From the NCBI GenBank assembly GCA_010356995.1, contig ML996711.1:122526-186525 (forward strand): a stretch of 64,000 bases of DNA, written 5' to 3'. A program made the translations under genes and the position numbers. This document shows positions 1 to 11,101 of the stretch, in pieces. The notes beneath the pieces were generated by a model, which saw only the letters and a list, made by a program, of their open reading frames with translations, had not been told where the DNA came from and made no database searches. Source of the stretch: Trichodelitschia bisporula. Lineage: Eukaryota > Ascomycota > Dothideomycetes > Phaeotrichales > Phaeotrichaceae. The stretch's first letter is position 1; the number at the start of each line of letters is the position of its first letter.

Positions 1-994
1 ATCCCATCCCAGAGTCGTATGCCGTTTGGCTCTGATTGCCCACGCTCATGCGCGCCATGCCCTGCTGCATCCCCGCCATCGCTGACTGCTGTCTGCTAGC
101 AGATTGACCGCCGGACCCACCACCCAGTGTCCCCAGCGGGATGCTTCCGTTCTTATAGTCCGCCGCCATCTTCTTCCACTCTTCAACCCGCGGAACCCCC
201 GCCGCACGCACTGCCTCGTACGGATCCGGGACAGGCTGTCCTGTCGTCATGTCGCGGATCTCGATGAAGGATACAGGGATCAGACCAGGTCCTCCGAGGC
301 GTGTGATGGGCTTCGCAACGAACCACTCCGGGTTGGATTGCGCAATCACGATGATTGCCTCGCCTTCCTTGGCGTCGAGCTCGTCCGGTCGTTCGGCCTT
401 GAAGTCGTACATGACCACGCCATACACCATGCTGCCCTGCCCTGAGCCGCCATTTGCGCCACGGGCAGACGCCCCCGTCAAGCGACGTCCGGACTTGGTA
501 TCGATCGAGCCCCCTGCGCCATTTCCGGGACTTGACATGGTGGTAGAACTGTCGGCATAGCCCGAGTCATGCGGTGCGCTTGTGTGCGAACCTACAGGAT
601 GGTAGGAAGGGTCAGAGCGAGTGGACCCAGCGCTGTTGCGAGCCTGCTTGCCAACAATCTCAAAGTATTTGACGGGAACGAGGCCGCGTGTGTTTTGGAG
701 CGGGTTGCATGCTTCGTACCAGTCCTGGTCGTTTTCGCGGCCGACAACGTGCAGAAAGTCGCCAGCGGAGAAGGCGAGGTAGCCGGAGCCGGGAGTCTTG
801 TCGACGGGTTGGTAGTCGTAGATGGCTTTGATGACCTGGACAAGAGGTGTTAGCGCTTCAATGGCAGATGGTGACCAGGCGATGCAAACCTTTTTCGGCG
901 GAACTATAGCAATAGCATCCTTCGGCGGGATGGAGTGGTGATGCGGCTTTGTATCACCCTTGTCGCTTTTCATCGACATGCGAAACTGCGCCAT
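1..994 (-). CDS. bem1: Bem1/Scd2-type polarity scaffold (5' part, runs off the left edge)
   Basis: Scaffold that links Cdc42, its exchange factor and PAK kinase at sites of polarised growth. The start ATG is at 994-992. Exon 1 is 994-890 (35 codons) and an intron of 54 bp (889-836) separates it from exon 2, which is open to the window edge. The visible ~313 residues hold two SH3 domains: the first begins at about residue 36 (VIKAIYDYQPV) and includes the binding-face pair DW; the second begins near residue 174 (VVMYDFKAERPDELDAKEGE). A Ser/Gly-rich linker lies between them. After SH3-2 comes the EEWKKMAADYKNGSIPLG segment. Two SH3 domains in this order are characteristic of Bem1/Scd2; the PX and PB1 domains expected further on are outside the window. 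Confidence in the family is high; the full length cannot be judged. Confidence 0.9.
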   Translation of the reverse strand, partial: MAQFRMSMKSDKGDTKPHHHSIPPKDAIAIVPPKKVCIAWSPSAIEALTPLVQVIKAIYDYQPVDKTPGSGYLAFSAGDFLHVVGRENDQDWYEACNPLQNTRGLVPVKYFEIVGKQARNSAGSTRSDPSYHPVGSHTSAPHDSGYADSSTTMSSPGNGAGGSIDTKSGRRLTGASARGANGGSGQGSMVYGVVMYDFKAERPDELDAKEGEAIIVIAQSNPEWFVAKPITRLGGPGLIPVSFIEIRDMTTGQPVPDPYEAVRAAGVPRVEEWKKMAADYKNGSIPLGTLGGGSGGQSASRQQSAMAGMQQGMARMSVGNQSQTAYDSGMG

Positions 995-2647
995 CAGCGG
1001 GGACTCGAGAAATCAGCAGCAACCCTACGCACCTTAACCATTGCGCTGGGGGTTCGAAAAATGCCTCTCCGCAGCGACGTATGTGAGTATGTGTTATGAG
1101 GTGGTAATGGGAATGAAAGAGCGCCGCTCTTGAAGATCTGAGTCCAGCGGCCTTTTTTGCTTCCCTCAGTCTCAGCTCTTCTCTAGTCCAGGAGATGTGA
1201 GGTTGATGCTAAACACAGCGAAGGCGCCCGTGCGTTTGCCAGAATCGCAGGCTAGGGATGATCTGGTAACCGGGCCGCGCGAAGAATGCAGCGGACGAGT
1301 GTTTTTCGGGGGTGTGGATGGATTGACAGCGGAGTGAGTGCGGTGCCAGGCGCAGCAAGGGGTGAGGCAAGAAAAGCTTGTCGGGGAGGGGTGCGCGCGC
1401 AGACGGGCGTGCGGGAGTTCGAGATGATGGATGGGCAGGCGATTGAAACTGTTTCTATGCACCAGTCGTGCGGAGAAGGAAGCGTCTGAAACGATGATGG
1501 ACGATGCGATGACGGAGTGCGCGTCTGCGTGTGCGTCTGCGTGTTCGCCGGTGTGTTCGTGAGTTGGGTACGTTGATGGAGTCGACACTGACGACGAGAG
1601 TTTCGATTGGAGAGAGGAAGGAGAAGAGGTCGCGGGTGGCGAGAGTAGCACAAGTGGTGGTTAGGAGCCGATGCGCAAGTCCTTTTGTTAGGCTGAGAAG
1701 GGCCTGATGGAGAGTTGAAGGGGTGAGAAAGGGGGGGGCGTTCTTTTGGATTGTTACTAGTTGGTACTGTAAGGCGAACAACGGGAAGACGAGTGGTAAG
1801 AGTTGTTAGGGGATGATGGAGATGCGAAAAGAGAAGAGGAGAAGTTGGTAGGGTTTAGATGGTGGTTGAGAGCTGGAATGGGGAGTTGGAATGGGGAGGA
1901 TTGGCGATGGGAATGGGATGAGAAGAGAGTTGAGAGGCACTTGGACGACAAGTGGGCTGGGATGTTCGTATGTGTAGTTTGGAGGGGGTGGGGGAGGATT
2001 GGGGGAGGATTGGGGGAGAGAGTGGAGAGACTCTGGCGGGTGGGAGAGGATGGGGGACAATGCGAGAGGAAGATACAGAGAGGGAAGAGGCGCGAGAGGG
2101 TGAGAGAGACTTGGAGACTCGGGTGTGATCATGGACAACTGCAGGCAAGCACTTCTGCACATTGTTCTGCAGCTTTTACTGCATCGTCAACCCGAGCACT
2201 TTGTTGGGTCAACAGCCAGGCTGTTGGCCTGCTGCTATAGATACTTAGATAAGGTACCTACGGATGTACTGTGTGTGTAGTTCTAGCTGTTGGTAGACGT
2301 TGGTTCGTGATAATACAATGCTTTACTGCCTACTGGAAGCTTTGCGCAGATGAACTTTGTCGAGTCATCGCAATAGCCCCAAAGCAATCGTCCGCAAACC
2401 AGATCTGCGGAGAAGCATGGTTGAAGAATTGCGAGAACTCGGCAACCAGCTTGTCCAACCCTCGCATATCGCCAGTGGTGATACTTCCATGTACTTTCTT
2501 GATGCCCAATATGCTCCGCTCCTGTTGCGCGCTCGACCGTTCGAAAGTCAGCTTGTCACGGAGCATGCGCACTGTCAGCCAGCGACTCGACCGCCCAGCT
2601 ACGCCTCAATCCTCTCACTCCACACCAAAAGAACAAGAACCAGCTTG

Positions 2648-2650
<3 letters not shown>

Positions 2651-2682
<32 letters not shown>
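2651..2682. repeat. (CT)n microsatellite, about 16 units
   Basis: An uninterrupted CT dinucleotide run in the intergenic region upstream of bem1. Confidence 0.95.
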
Positions 2683-2687
<5 letters not shown>

Positions 2688-2778
2688 CGCTTCTTCGTTC
2701 CTCACAGGAAGCCGAAAGCCTCGTGGCAATAATGAATCGTCGTCGATGTAAAAAGAGCGCGTCACACACACCACCTCC

Positions 2779-2852
2779 ACTGCACGCACATCACGAACTT
2801 CCCACCTCCACCTCCAATGCACGCACATCACGAACTTCCCACCTCCACCTCC
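2779..2852. repeat. 37-bp direct tandem duplication
   Basis: A unit containing CACGCACATCACGAACTTCC followed by CACCTCCACCTCCAA occurs twice back to back with no visible mismatch. It is non-coding as far as I can see. Confidence 0.85.
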
Positions 2853-4088
2853 AACACCCCACACTATCAAGCTCTGGCCCCAAGCGGGTCAGCGCCAAAA
2901 GACAAGATGCAAGATGCAAAAAAAATCATGTCCATCACGCACACAAATCAATTTGCCAATGCCATTTGGATTTCCATTAAACACTGCAGTGCGCAACCGC
3001 GAAGATAGGCGCGCAAACTGAAGAGGCACAGCTCGCCGCCGGCAAATCAGCTCGTCTTTCTTCCTCTCTTGCACGTCATTGGTCAACTGGAAGTGTGGTC
3101 GCCGTCGCTCAACGCGTCTCTTCCCACACCCTCCACCATCCGTGAGCGGCAAAAATACAGAGAGAGAAAAAGCCCGCCGTCGCCCTGGCTGCACACCCCC
3201 CACACTCCCCACCATTGCAGAGTGCCGAACATGCCCAGCTTGCCCTCCAAGCACACGCAGCACCCCCAGCCTAGCAATATCCCATCAGCGCAATTTCGCA
3301 CAAATTGTCGTCGAACGCCATGAGCTGTTCGCCAAAGCGCCAAAAATCTTGGACACGCAAGCCCCCCTCATCATCACGCGCCGCGTAGCCAACCCCGGAG
3401 TCCGACCGGAAAAGCCACAAACAAAAGAATGCTGGTGCCCTCCGATCGTCGCCGCGTCCCGCATGCGGCGTGGCGGAACGGCCGGCCCCTCGTGGCGTGC
3501 GTTCCCTGCTTGCCCAAACAAAAGGCTGTGGCTGCCAGGGAAGACGATGTGCGAATGCCTCGAAGCTTCTAGAAAAAAAACGGTCCACGAACCGAGCTTA
3601 CCATTGTCACGAAATCTAAAGTTGTGTATTCGCGATATATTCAGCCATGGATCGGCAAAAAACCTGGGCGCCTATGGTTGAAGTGACGTGAAGCTGTTTG
3701 TGATCTAGGCCGGCAGGCACCGTGCGGACAGGATGTCGGGTAGGGCCGAGGACGAGAACTTTCTTTGTTGAGGGCAGTCGTGGGCCAAGCGGTTGAGGGT
3801 GGGTTGTGACGCGAAGAGGTGTCGTATGAAGCGAGGTGCGATGATGTCAGTGTTAGGATCCGAGAGGTCGCGAGGAAAAGAAACAACGGGGTATAATGCA
3901 AAAGAAGCGACGAGCGGGGTTTACTGCGTCCCAAAAAGGCTGCGCGAAAGCGTCGGATAGCAAGCTCTTACTGCCTTGGTCAACCCTGGCAAAGGCGCAA
4001 GAGCTGTGGAAGGGTGTTGGGTAGCCCACAGGACCAGACGTCGAGCCGAGCCGCAGTCTCCAGCCCCATGGGCAGACGTATGTTAGTA

Positions 4089-5639
4089 TCAGATCTGTCC
4101 TTTGATATCAATTTTTTTGAAGGCGGCGTCGCGGGCACTCTTGATGACTGCCATGCCCTTAGCGGGGTCGAGCGCACACTCTTCGAGAAAGGCGCCGGCT
4201 TTATCGACCCCAATTGCGACCATAAACTCATAGGCCTCTTGAGACGAGTCAAAGCCAAGCTGGTTAACAATGAAGTTCAATGGAACGCTGGTTTTGTATC
4301 TATAATTGTCAGCGGCAGCGTGGAGTGGGAGAGAGCAGACTTACGCTTTGCAGATGTTAGCCAGCGCGGCCAGGCGCTCGCGACCAACGAACATGTCCAT
4401 CAAGTACGCGCCCATGTTGGGAACATTGAGGTACAGCTGGAAGAAGGCGTAATAATTGCCCAGGGCGAGCGCCGAACGAGTGGCGAGTGCATGAAGGACG
4501 GCCGGTTCCTTCCTCTCTTCGGCAGTGATTTCGGCCAACACATCGTTGAGACCGGTGCGATTGCACGTGTGGATCAGGTAGAGGATTCGGTAGGCGAGGA
4601 ATTCGGCAGGGTGGCCACCAAGACCCAGGGAGTAGAGTGCTCGCAGCTGGGTCTGGCACTGGTTATACTCACCCATATCGCCCTTTTCCAAGGCAATGCG
4701 CGCGTGAAGCTCATACACGTCAACGGTAAAGCGGTTTTTGATATGCTGGACTGTCAAGTCCTGACGCAGGGATTTGAACTGGTCGCATATGTACGTGTAG
4801 TTGCCCTCAGCCTTCCACCTGCGTTTCAGCAGCTCCAATGTCTGTTCCAAGACCTCCTGCGGGCGCACGTCCTCGGGTTTGGGGGCAGACGTGAGGCGGA
4901 AGTAGTTCTTCTCTAGGGAGCGGCAGGTGCCAGCGACCGGACCACGCATGACCTGGTTGTCGTTGGAATTTGCGCCGCTGGTGTTGTTGTAGTCCGGAGT
5001 GACAACCCCGAAGCGCTCGATCCGCTTGGCAATGTGGTCCGGAAACTTGTCGGCGTGGTACTTACTCTTTTCCTTTTTGGAGCGCTTATCCATTCTGTTT
5101 GCCTGGGATGGACTAGCGTAGGTGATGCGATCCTCGAAGTTGTTGTTCTTGGCCTTGCGCCCAAGGGGCGACTGCGAGTCGTTGGGATCGTCGAACTTGC
5201 GCTTCTTGAAGGACGGCGGAGTGCGCGCTGGGTCTTCGACTTGGTCAGTAAATTGGGGGTTCCACATAGCACGCTCCTGCTGGATCATCTGCTGCGGCAG
5301 AGGAAGGGTTGCCCAGTCGACCTCGTGAAGCCGATCAGCTTCGGCAGCTTCGGTGATGACCTGCTTGAGCTTTTTCTCCAGGTCAGAGTATTCGATTCCG
5401 TGGATTTTCGCCTCAGGTGCAAACGATCGTTGAACGTAATCGCGAACGGGTGGCGGCCACACGACTTTGCGGGGAGGTGGTGCTTCAGTGTTGGTGGAGG
5501 TCTGTGTTGCTGTTCGTGAGGGTGTGGATGTGGAAATGTGAGGCGGAGGCCGGGAGAAGGTGGTGCGGGGATCAACGGAAGAGTAGGCAGGCGCCATGTT
5601 TGACTGACTCTGATGCCAAGAGGCAACGGGTATGGACAT
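4089..5639 (-). CDS. thp3: Thp3/LENG8-like SAC3/GANP-domain protein
   Basis: Predicted nuclear mRNA-processing factor of the SAC3/GANP/THP3 family; yeast Thp3 pairs with Csn12 in transcription elongation and splicing. Exon 1 is 5639-4345, the 45-bp intron 4344-4300 (GTAAGT...ATAG) and exon 2 4299-4089; the total is 1506 nt, 501 residues. I chose MSIPVASW at 5639 rather than the in-frame MIFFDHCK eight codons upstream because the family resemblance and a clean leader begin there. The N-terminal third is Pro/Ser/Thr-rich and probably disordered. A basic patch (GRKAKNNNFEDR, DKRSKKEKSKYHADKF) precedes the SAC3/GANP helical domain, which covers about residues 265-500 (NYFRLTSAPKPEDVRPQEVL, then YICDQFKSLRQDLTVQHI with FTVDVYELHARIALEKGD). 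These motifs are diagnostic for the Thp3/LENG8 branch rather than for Sac3 itself. Family confidence is high. Confidence 0.92.
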
Positions 5640-7255
5640 CTTACAGTGATCAAAGAAAATCAAAGAAAATCAAGACGCGATGGTGGAGGGGTGAAGGTGA
5701 GATGAATGAGAGAGAGAGTAGGTGGGTGGTGAATGAAAAGCGGGTGGTTGAGAAAGCGAGGCGAGCGAGCGAGGGAGAGAACCTGGGGCCACGACACTCG
5801 CCAAGGCCAAGCCGGCTACGGAAGAACGGCAGCAGGGCTCCGGGTGAGGGATGCAGACCGCCCACTAAGGCTGTGTTTCTCAAACCTTAAAAACGCCAAA
5901 TTTGGAAAATGTGGTTGTGTTCGTTTGCGCGTTATCAAATATAACCTTTTGGGCAAACTTAGAAATAACCCCTGTCATCATAAATACAATCCCTGTCATA
6001 TTGCAGATCGCCGCCGTTTTAGGCTAGTAGTCTTAAATATAACACTCCGTAGGCTCCTAGAAAAGAAATGTCGCATCGTTGCACTAGAATGCTGTAACCG
6101 TACCGAGACAATATTTTACTGAGTACCGCTAAACGTTACCTCGTTATAGCGGTTTACCTTAAACGCTTATTAAGGTATATATATTACATTTCTACGTCTC
6201 CAGTACGGCTTTATACTCTTAAAATGTCGATAACGCCTGTCATGGTAGGATACCATCTATCCCATGTCAAATCGCCACATCCCCTATGTGGGTCACGTGA
6301 CTCGGTAAGCTTGATACTGATCCTGCAATTCCAGGCTGGCTGGACTTGCAGGGTGAGGGCTTGGCGCTGGCTTGTGCACTAGCACCCCCAGCTCCCCCAC
6401 ACTCCACATTCACACGCGAAACCCTTACATAGTTCTTCAAGCTTTCAATGAATGTTATTCCACAAACAATGCTGTGCAACTAGTGATTTGTGCGCCCCTG
6501 ACAGAGCGGTATTAACTACGGAATGCTTTACCGAGCCTAATAGAAGTATATAGATAGAAGCCTGAGGCAATAATCTAGACCTCCGCAAGTTCGTTGTTTT
6601 AGTATTAGAGATTATTTAGTACTAGGAGGGATCTTAGTTTTACCAATTATCCTACTTTTCAAGTTTGAGAACACAGCCTAATTTATCTGCCTCTTTTTCC
6701 GGGTTTTTAAGGAGCTACTCTAGCGTACATCCATAGAGAAGGTAGATTTCATATGCATTGTGTTTCGCATCCAGAAGAAGATATCGTAGTCAGAATGGAG
6801 AAGTGAATTTGGAACGGTGAAGTCGTTGCTTTGTGAACTTTTTTGGTGTCGAAATGTGTGACTTGCACTGTCGAAGAAATTGTTGCCGTCTGTCCTGCCC
6901 TTGACACGCCTGACAAAGCTAGGCAGAAAAGGTTCCAAGGCGTGGAAGGGACATCGAAGGGCCACTCGGAAACTCTTTGCCGTCCTTCTCCGCAAAGACC
7001 CTCAGACAGAGCGGCCATAACCTTTGCATATGTCTTTGGCCTTTCAGGCACCAAGGTGTGAAGCTTTTCATCCTTAACCTTCAGGCATTATTTGAGGCCC
7101 GAAGTCACGAGACTTTAGACCTCAAGAGTGGAAGTCACGTGTGGAAATGATGTGCCAACTGCTCTTCCAAAGGCCGACGACATCACCGTCGCACTCCTGA
7201 CTATTTCGATATCCCAACACGACGTACGACTGTGTGCTCATGCCCCGATGTCTGG
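5640..7255. other. Intergenic region between divergent thp3 and vps36
   Basis: The two genes are divergently transcribed, so this interval holds both promoters. Its central half is an AT-rich TIR element (listed separately). About 6685-7255 includes short overlapping ORFs on both strands (for example minus 7054-6749) that I cannot link to any family. No RNA gene seen. Confidence 0.5.
5866..6681. mobile_element. TIR element of about 0.81 kb (non-autonomous DNA transposon or MITE-like)
   Basis: The left end reads TAAGGCTGTGTTTCTCAAAC. The reverse complement of the right end reads TTAGGCTGTGTTCTCAAACT, so the terminal inverted repeats match over about 25 bp with one indel and a few mismatches. 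A TA dinucleotide sits at both outer edges, compatible with a TA target duplication (Tc1/mariner-like). The interior is AT-rich with no long ORF and no transposase motif. It lies in the thp3-vps36 shared promoter region. Boundaries are good to within a few bases; the superfamily is inference. Confidence 0.7.
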
Positions 7256-8942
7256 ATGTTGCTTCGCCGCCTCGACCTTACAACTGCCCTCCGCCCTTCA
7301 CTCCTGCCGGATGAGACTCTGCTCTTTGTTCAGAACGCCGTCGGGTTGTACGAGGGGTAGGTCTTTCCGAGAGTTGTCGAACCCGAACTAACAAGCCAGG
7401 AAATTCAAAATTCCCCAGTACCAGAATGGCCACGCCTATCTGACTTCCCACCGTGCGTGCTACGTAGACAATGCTGAGCCACGAAAGCATTCCGTTGCTA
7501 TCGACCTCAAGGAAGTCAACCGTCCCGAGTTCTACGTACGCTCCCGTATCCTGCCCTACGTGGACAGTCACCGCTAAACTAAGCAGGCCGGATTTCTGAA
7601 GTCTTCGCCCAAGGTGACACTCTACGCAAAGCCAGCTAGGTTCGGTGCTCGCAGTGACAGCTTCCACCCCCCATCTTCAAACGCCACTTGGGTGTGCCCG
7701 ATCTGTTCATTCTCCAACCCCGTACCGTCCAACTTTGATCCCGCAACCGCGAGCTCGCATACGCAGATTCCTCCGTGCCTCGCCTGTGGAATCAAACCAC
7801 CCGTGCACCATGTCGTCAAGGCTGCCCTCCGGCAAGCCCCTGCTGCAGAATCGCAGAGCACGGACAGAGTCAAGTGTCCGCGATGTACCTTTGCCAACCA
7901 CCCAACCATGCTGTCCTGCGAGATGTGCGAAGCATCGCTCGTGACGGCCGTCGATCGCCGCCTTATCGAAGCCGGCCGCGCCGAGTCACCTGGGCCGGAG
8001 CTCAAGGAGCTCTCTCTGAACGAGGTCGAGTCGGTCAAGTTCTCCTTTCGTGACGGTGGCGGAGGTGTGTTTTATGAGCGGCTGAAGAGCGCCCTGGTCC
8101 AGCGGAAGTGGCTACTACAAAGTGCACCCCCAGTTCCGAAGCCGACGCCCCCCCCCGGAGTGCCGGATGACTCGAACCGCATGGTCGGCATCGCTCGGCT
8201 CGAGCGGCACGGTCAGGAGGTGCGACAGAACAACCAGCTCATTATCGGCAACGCGTTTGAAGATCTTGAGGCGCTCATGACGTCCGCAAAAGAGGTCATT
8301 GCGCTCGCCGAATCATTTTCCTCGCGTGCGCGAGGCGGCGAAACGGACGCGCTCCTCCAGTCAGCGTCTGCGCTCGGCCTGACGACCACGAAAGACGTGC
8401 TTAACTCGGACTCCCTCTACATATCAGAATTGTCGCGCACTCTCGCCGAGTTCTTGACAGATGACGCCAAAGGCGTCCTCAGGCGCGAGGGCGGCATCAT
8501 GCCGCTGGTTGACCTCTGGGCCGTTTTCAACAGCGCCCGTAACGGCATCGAGCTCGTCTCTCCGAGTGACTTTCAACGCGCTGTCGAGATGTGGGACAAG
8601 CTAAAACTGCCCGTACGCCTGCGCCGCTTCCGGAGCGGGCTTGCTGTGGTTCAAGGCCGCGACCGCACCGATGATAAGACCATTGCCAGTCTGCTTTCCT
8701 GGCTGCAAACCCTGCACCGTGAGGCGCCACCCGAAGAGGCATCTTGGGACTGGCGGCTCTACGGTCGGGGCGTTACTGCACAAGAGGTAGCGCGCAAGTT
8801 TGGATGGAGCGTCGGCGTTGCCAGTGAGGAGCTCGAAATGGCCGAGGAGAGGGGAGTACTCTGCCGAGAGCACGGTCTAGACGGCCTGCGGTTCTGGGAG
8901 AATTGGCTGGTTGAAAGTAAACAAGGATTAGGTCTCACATAA
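7256..8942 (+). CDS. vps36: Vps36, ESCRT-II subunit with GLUE and zinc-finger insert
   Basis: ESCRT-II subunit that binds phosphoinositide and ubiquitin on endosomes and helps sort cargo into multivesicular bodies. Exons: 7256-7356, 7400-7535, 7587-8942; introns of 43 and 51 bp with GTAGGT...CCAG and GTACGC...GCAG. The total is 530 residues. The start gives MLLRRLDLTTALRPSLL and then the GLUE hallmark LLFVQNAVGLYEG, continuing across the first splice (KFKIPQYQNGHAYLTSHR). The GLUE fold is interrupted after residue 100 by two NZF-type zinc fingers (WVCPICSFSNP...CLAC and CPRCTFANHPTMLSCEMC), as in yeast Vps36. It resumes at SVKFSFRDGGGGVFYERLKS. The EAP30 winged-helix region runs from RMVGIARLERHG to the C-terminus. 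The first zinc finger has an unusually long spacer between its cysteine pairs. Confidence 0.95.
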
Positions 8943-9065
8943 CCCTCAAGGATTACTGTATTGCCCCGCATCCGACGCGGGGCAGACGCCGCGGGCCTTA
9001 TGGCAGTTTGCATATAATCTAGACTCGTTTCCGGCCTAACTTCCCCATTTCCCCCCGCCACAATC

Positions 9066-10227
9066 ATGGAGCTCACCAACGTCCCTGAGAGTATGCTTGC
9101 ATGCCAGATCGTCGAGGTATACCCACCAGTTTCTACAGATTCCGCTGAACAGTGCAGTATGGCAAGCCGTACGAGGTCCACCGCGTACCCACGCCCCGCA
9201 CTCTCGCCGATCACGACATCCTAATCAAAGTTGCTGTAGCTTCCTACTGCCATTCCGATACCGTTGCGGCAAGCGGTGTCTTCACTACCAAACTTCCAAT
9301 TATCGCCTCTCACGAAGGCACTGGTACCGTTGTCGCCGTTGGCCCAGCTGTCACGAACTTCAAGCCCGGTGACCGCACCATTGCGGCCCTCCAGCGCGAC
9401 CGCTGCGGCAGGTGTGGCGAATGTACGTCTCCCCACGACGTGGCGCAGTTCTGCCGCGGGGCCAAAGGGTCGATCGGCATTACCATCGACGGCGCTTTCG
9501 CCGAGTACCTGATCGGTGACTCGCGCACTGCAGTCCATGTCCCCGATGCTGTGTCCTTCCAGCTCGCCGCCCCATTGTCCTGCGCTGGCATCACCATCTT
9601 CCGTGGCGTGCTGCAGACGGGCCTAAAGAGCGGACAGTGGCTCGCGATCGTCGGATCTGGCGGCGGGCTGGGCCACATCGGCGTGCAGTTCGCGAAAGCG
9701 TCTGGGCTTAAGGTTGTGGGGATTGAGGCTCGCGAGGAGGCGCTCGCGCTGTCGAAGGAGGTTGGCGCGGATCTCGTCCTTGATGCTCGCGAGGGCGATG
9801 CCGCGCTTGTGCAGAAGATCGCCGAGGCTACGGGATACGGCGGGGTTGATGCCTCGATTAATGTGTCCAATGCAAAATCGGCGGTTACCACGGCATGTGC
9901 GGTTGTGCGGACGCATGGGACTATGGTGCAGATTGCGGTTGAGGTGTGTGCCCTCGCATTGTGGAAGGATTTGACTGACGTTTGCAGCCGCCGGTTCTTG
10001 AGATCCCGGCTCGTGAGCTGTGGGGCCGCGATCTTCGCCTCAGAGGCTCGCTGGTTTGCTCCGTGAATGAGGCGAATCAGATGATGGAGTTGGTTGCGAA
10101 AGGGGGTATCAATGTCAAGTCTAATGTGTTCCATGGCTTAGAGGAGATTCCCAAGCTGGTGCATTTAGTCCACAGCGGAAAGATGCAAGGCAAGGCGATT
10201 GTTGTTGTTGATGAGAGCCAAGTTTGA
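9066..10227 (+). CDS. Zinc-dependent alcohol dehydrogenase (medium-chain, ADH1-like)
   Basis: NAD(P)-dependent medium-chain alcohol dehydrogenase, probably cytosolic. Exons: 9066-9116, 9158-9943, 9988-10227 (introns 41 and 44 bp); 358 residues, close to the usual ~350. After the short first exon the protein reads YGKPYEVHRVPTPR. Catalytic zinc ligands are visible in YCHSD and SHEGTG. The structural-zinc lobe has CGRCGECTSPHDVAQFC, with nine rather than seven residues before the last cysteine. The Rossmann motif is GSGGGLGHIGVQFAKA. The C-terminal exon ends GKAIVVVDESQV. It lies tail-on to the gene desert and next to vps36 in the same direction with a gap of only 123 bp. The substrate cannot be read from sequence. 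Confidence 0.92.
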
Positions 10228-11101
10228 GAGCTTAACGACGTGAAATTTCAGCGGAACATAGCAATGAATGAAGAGTTCGGGCTTCCTGGTGATTTCTTTG
10301 AAATTGACTTTGGACCTGCTGCCACATACGTCCTAAACCGATCATCCAGCGTCCATCATGAAGATTAGAAATTCTCAACCCTTTCATAGTGCTGCATGAG
10401 GTAATGATATTGCTGGAAGCAGCCCGTAGTCTACAGAAAAACTATCATGTCGATAGGACAACGGAAAGCAAGTTCATATTTACCCACAACGACTCGACAG
10501 CCATTCGACAGTCGATAGACAACTGTCCCACGACCCTGATAAAACCTGTCTCAAAGTCGATGGACGATCGAGTCCAAGCTGTCACAAGATCGTCGGCAAC
10601 GTAAGTTCGCTTTTAGTCCCAACTCCTTTAGCAGTTTCGCTGCGCATTCCAAGCCAAATTTGACACCACGCGATTCAGTGGTAGATCAGTGGTAAAGTCA
10701 AGCAGGCAAGAAAAACAAAGAGCGAGACTAGCTGAGCGATCAATAGATGCGAACTCTCAGATGCTGGGATATATACTTTGGATGCACGTTCAAATCGGCG
10801 ACCGCTGGCACTTGCACAACCGTGGTTCTAGAGCATTGTCCAATAAGATTCCCGGCATGATTGCACCAGAAAATATAGATTAATTCGGCACCGCTCGCTC
10901 ATCTCAGCTGTTGTCTTCTTTTCCTATATCTGGTGTTGTAACAGGCCAAGTTCATACGTACCGGCTCCACCATAACCACTTTTAATATTATCCCATCGTT
11001 AAAAGTAAGTTAACCGCTATTCATTCGGTAGAGAAATACAGATCCCTGATTGGCACACCAATTATGAGGAAGCCAGTGGTGAAAGGGATTATGAAGAATA
11101 T

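Larger units (their letters stand above)
995..4088. other. Long intergenic region between bem1 and thp3
   Basis: About 3.1 kb upstream of bem1 and downstream of thp3. I find no ORF with recognisable protein features on either strand. It holds purine-rich stretches (about 1680-2100), a (CT)n microsatellite, a 37-bp tandem duplication and the thp3 3' flank. Much of it is probably the bem1 promoter and 5' leader. A minus-strand ORF of 80 codons at 2330-2572 has fairly even composition, but I cannot assign it. Confidence 0.5.

Noticed and set aside
2330-2572. 80-codon minus-strand ORF with balanced composition upstream of bem1
   Set aside because: No family resemblance and no splice partner found; it could be chance or part of a leader.
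3079-3681. 200-codon plus-strand ORF
   Set aside because: Composition is Arg/Pro/Ser-rich without motifs, and other frames are open over the same stretch, as expected of GC-rich non-coding DNA.
4014-4916. 300-codon plus-strand ORF
   Set aside because: It is the antisense shadow of thp3, whose SAC3/GANP motifs are clear on the other strand.
10670-10710. tRNA-like piece GTGGTAGATCAGTGGTAAAG
   Set aside because: No acceptor or T-arm partner; not foldable as a tRNA.
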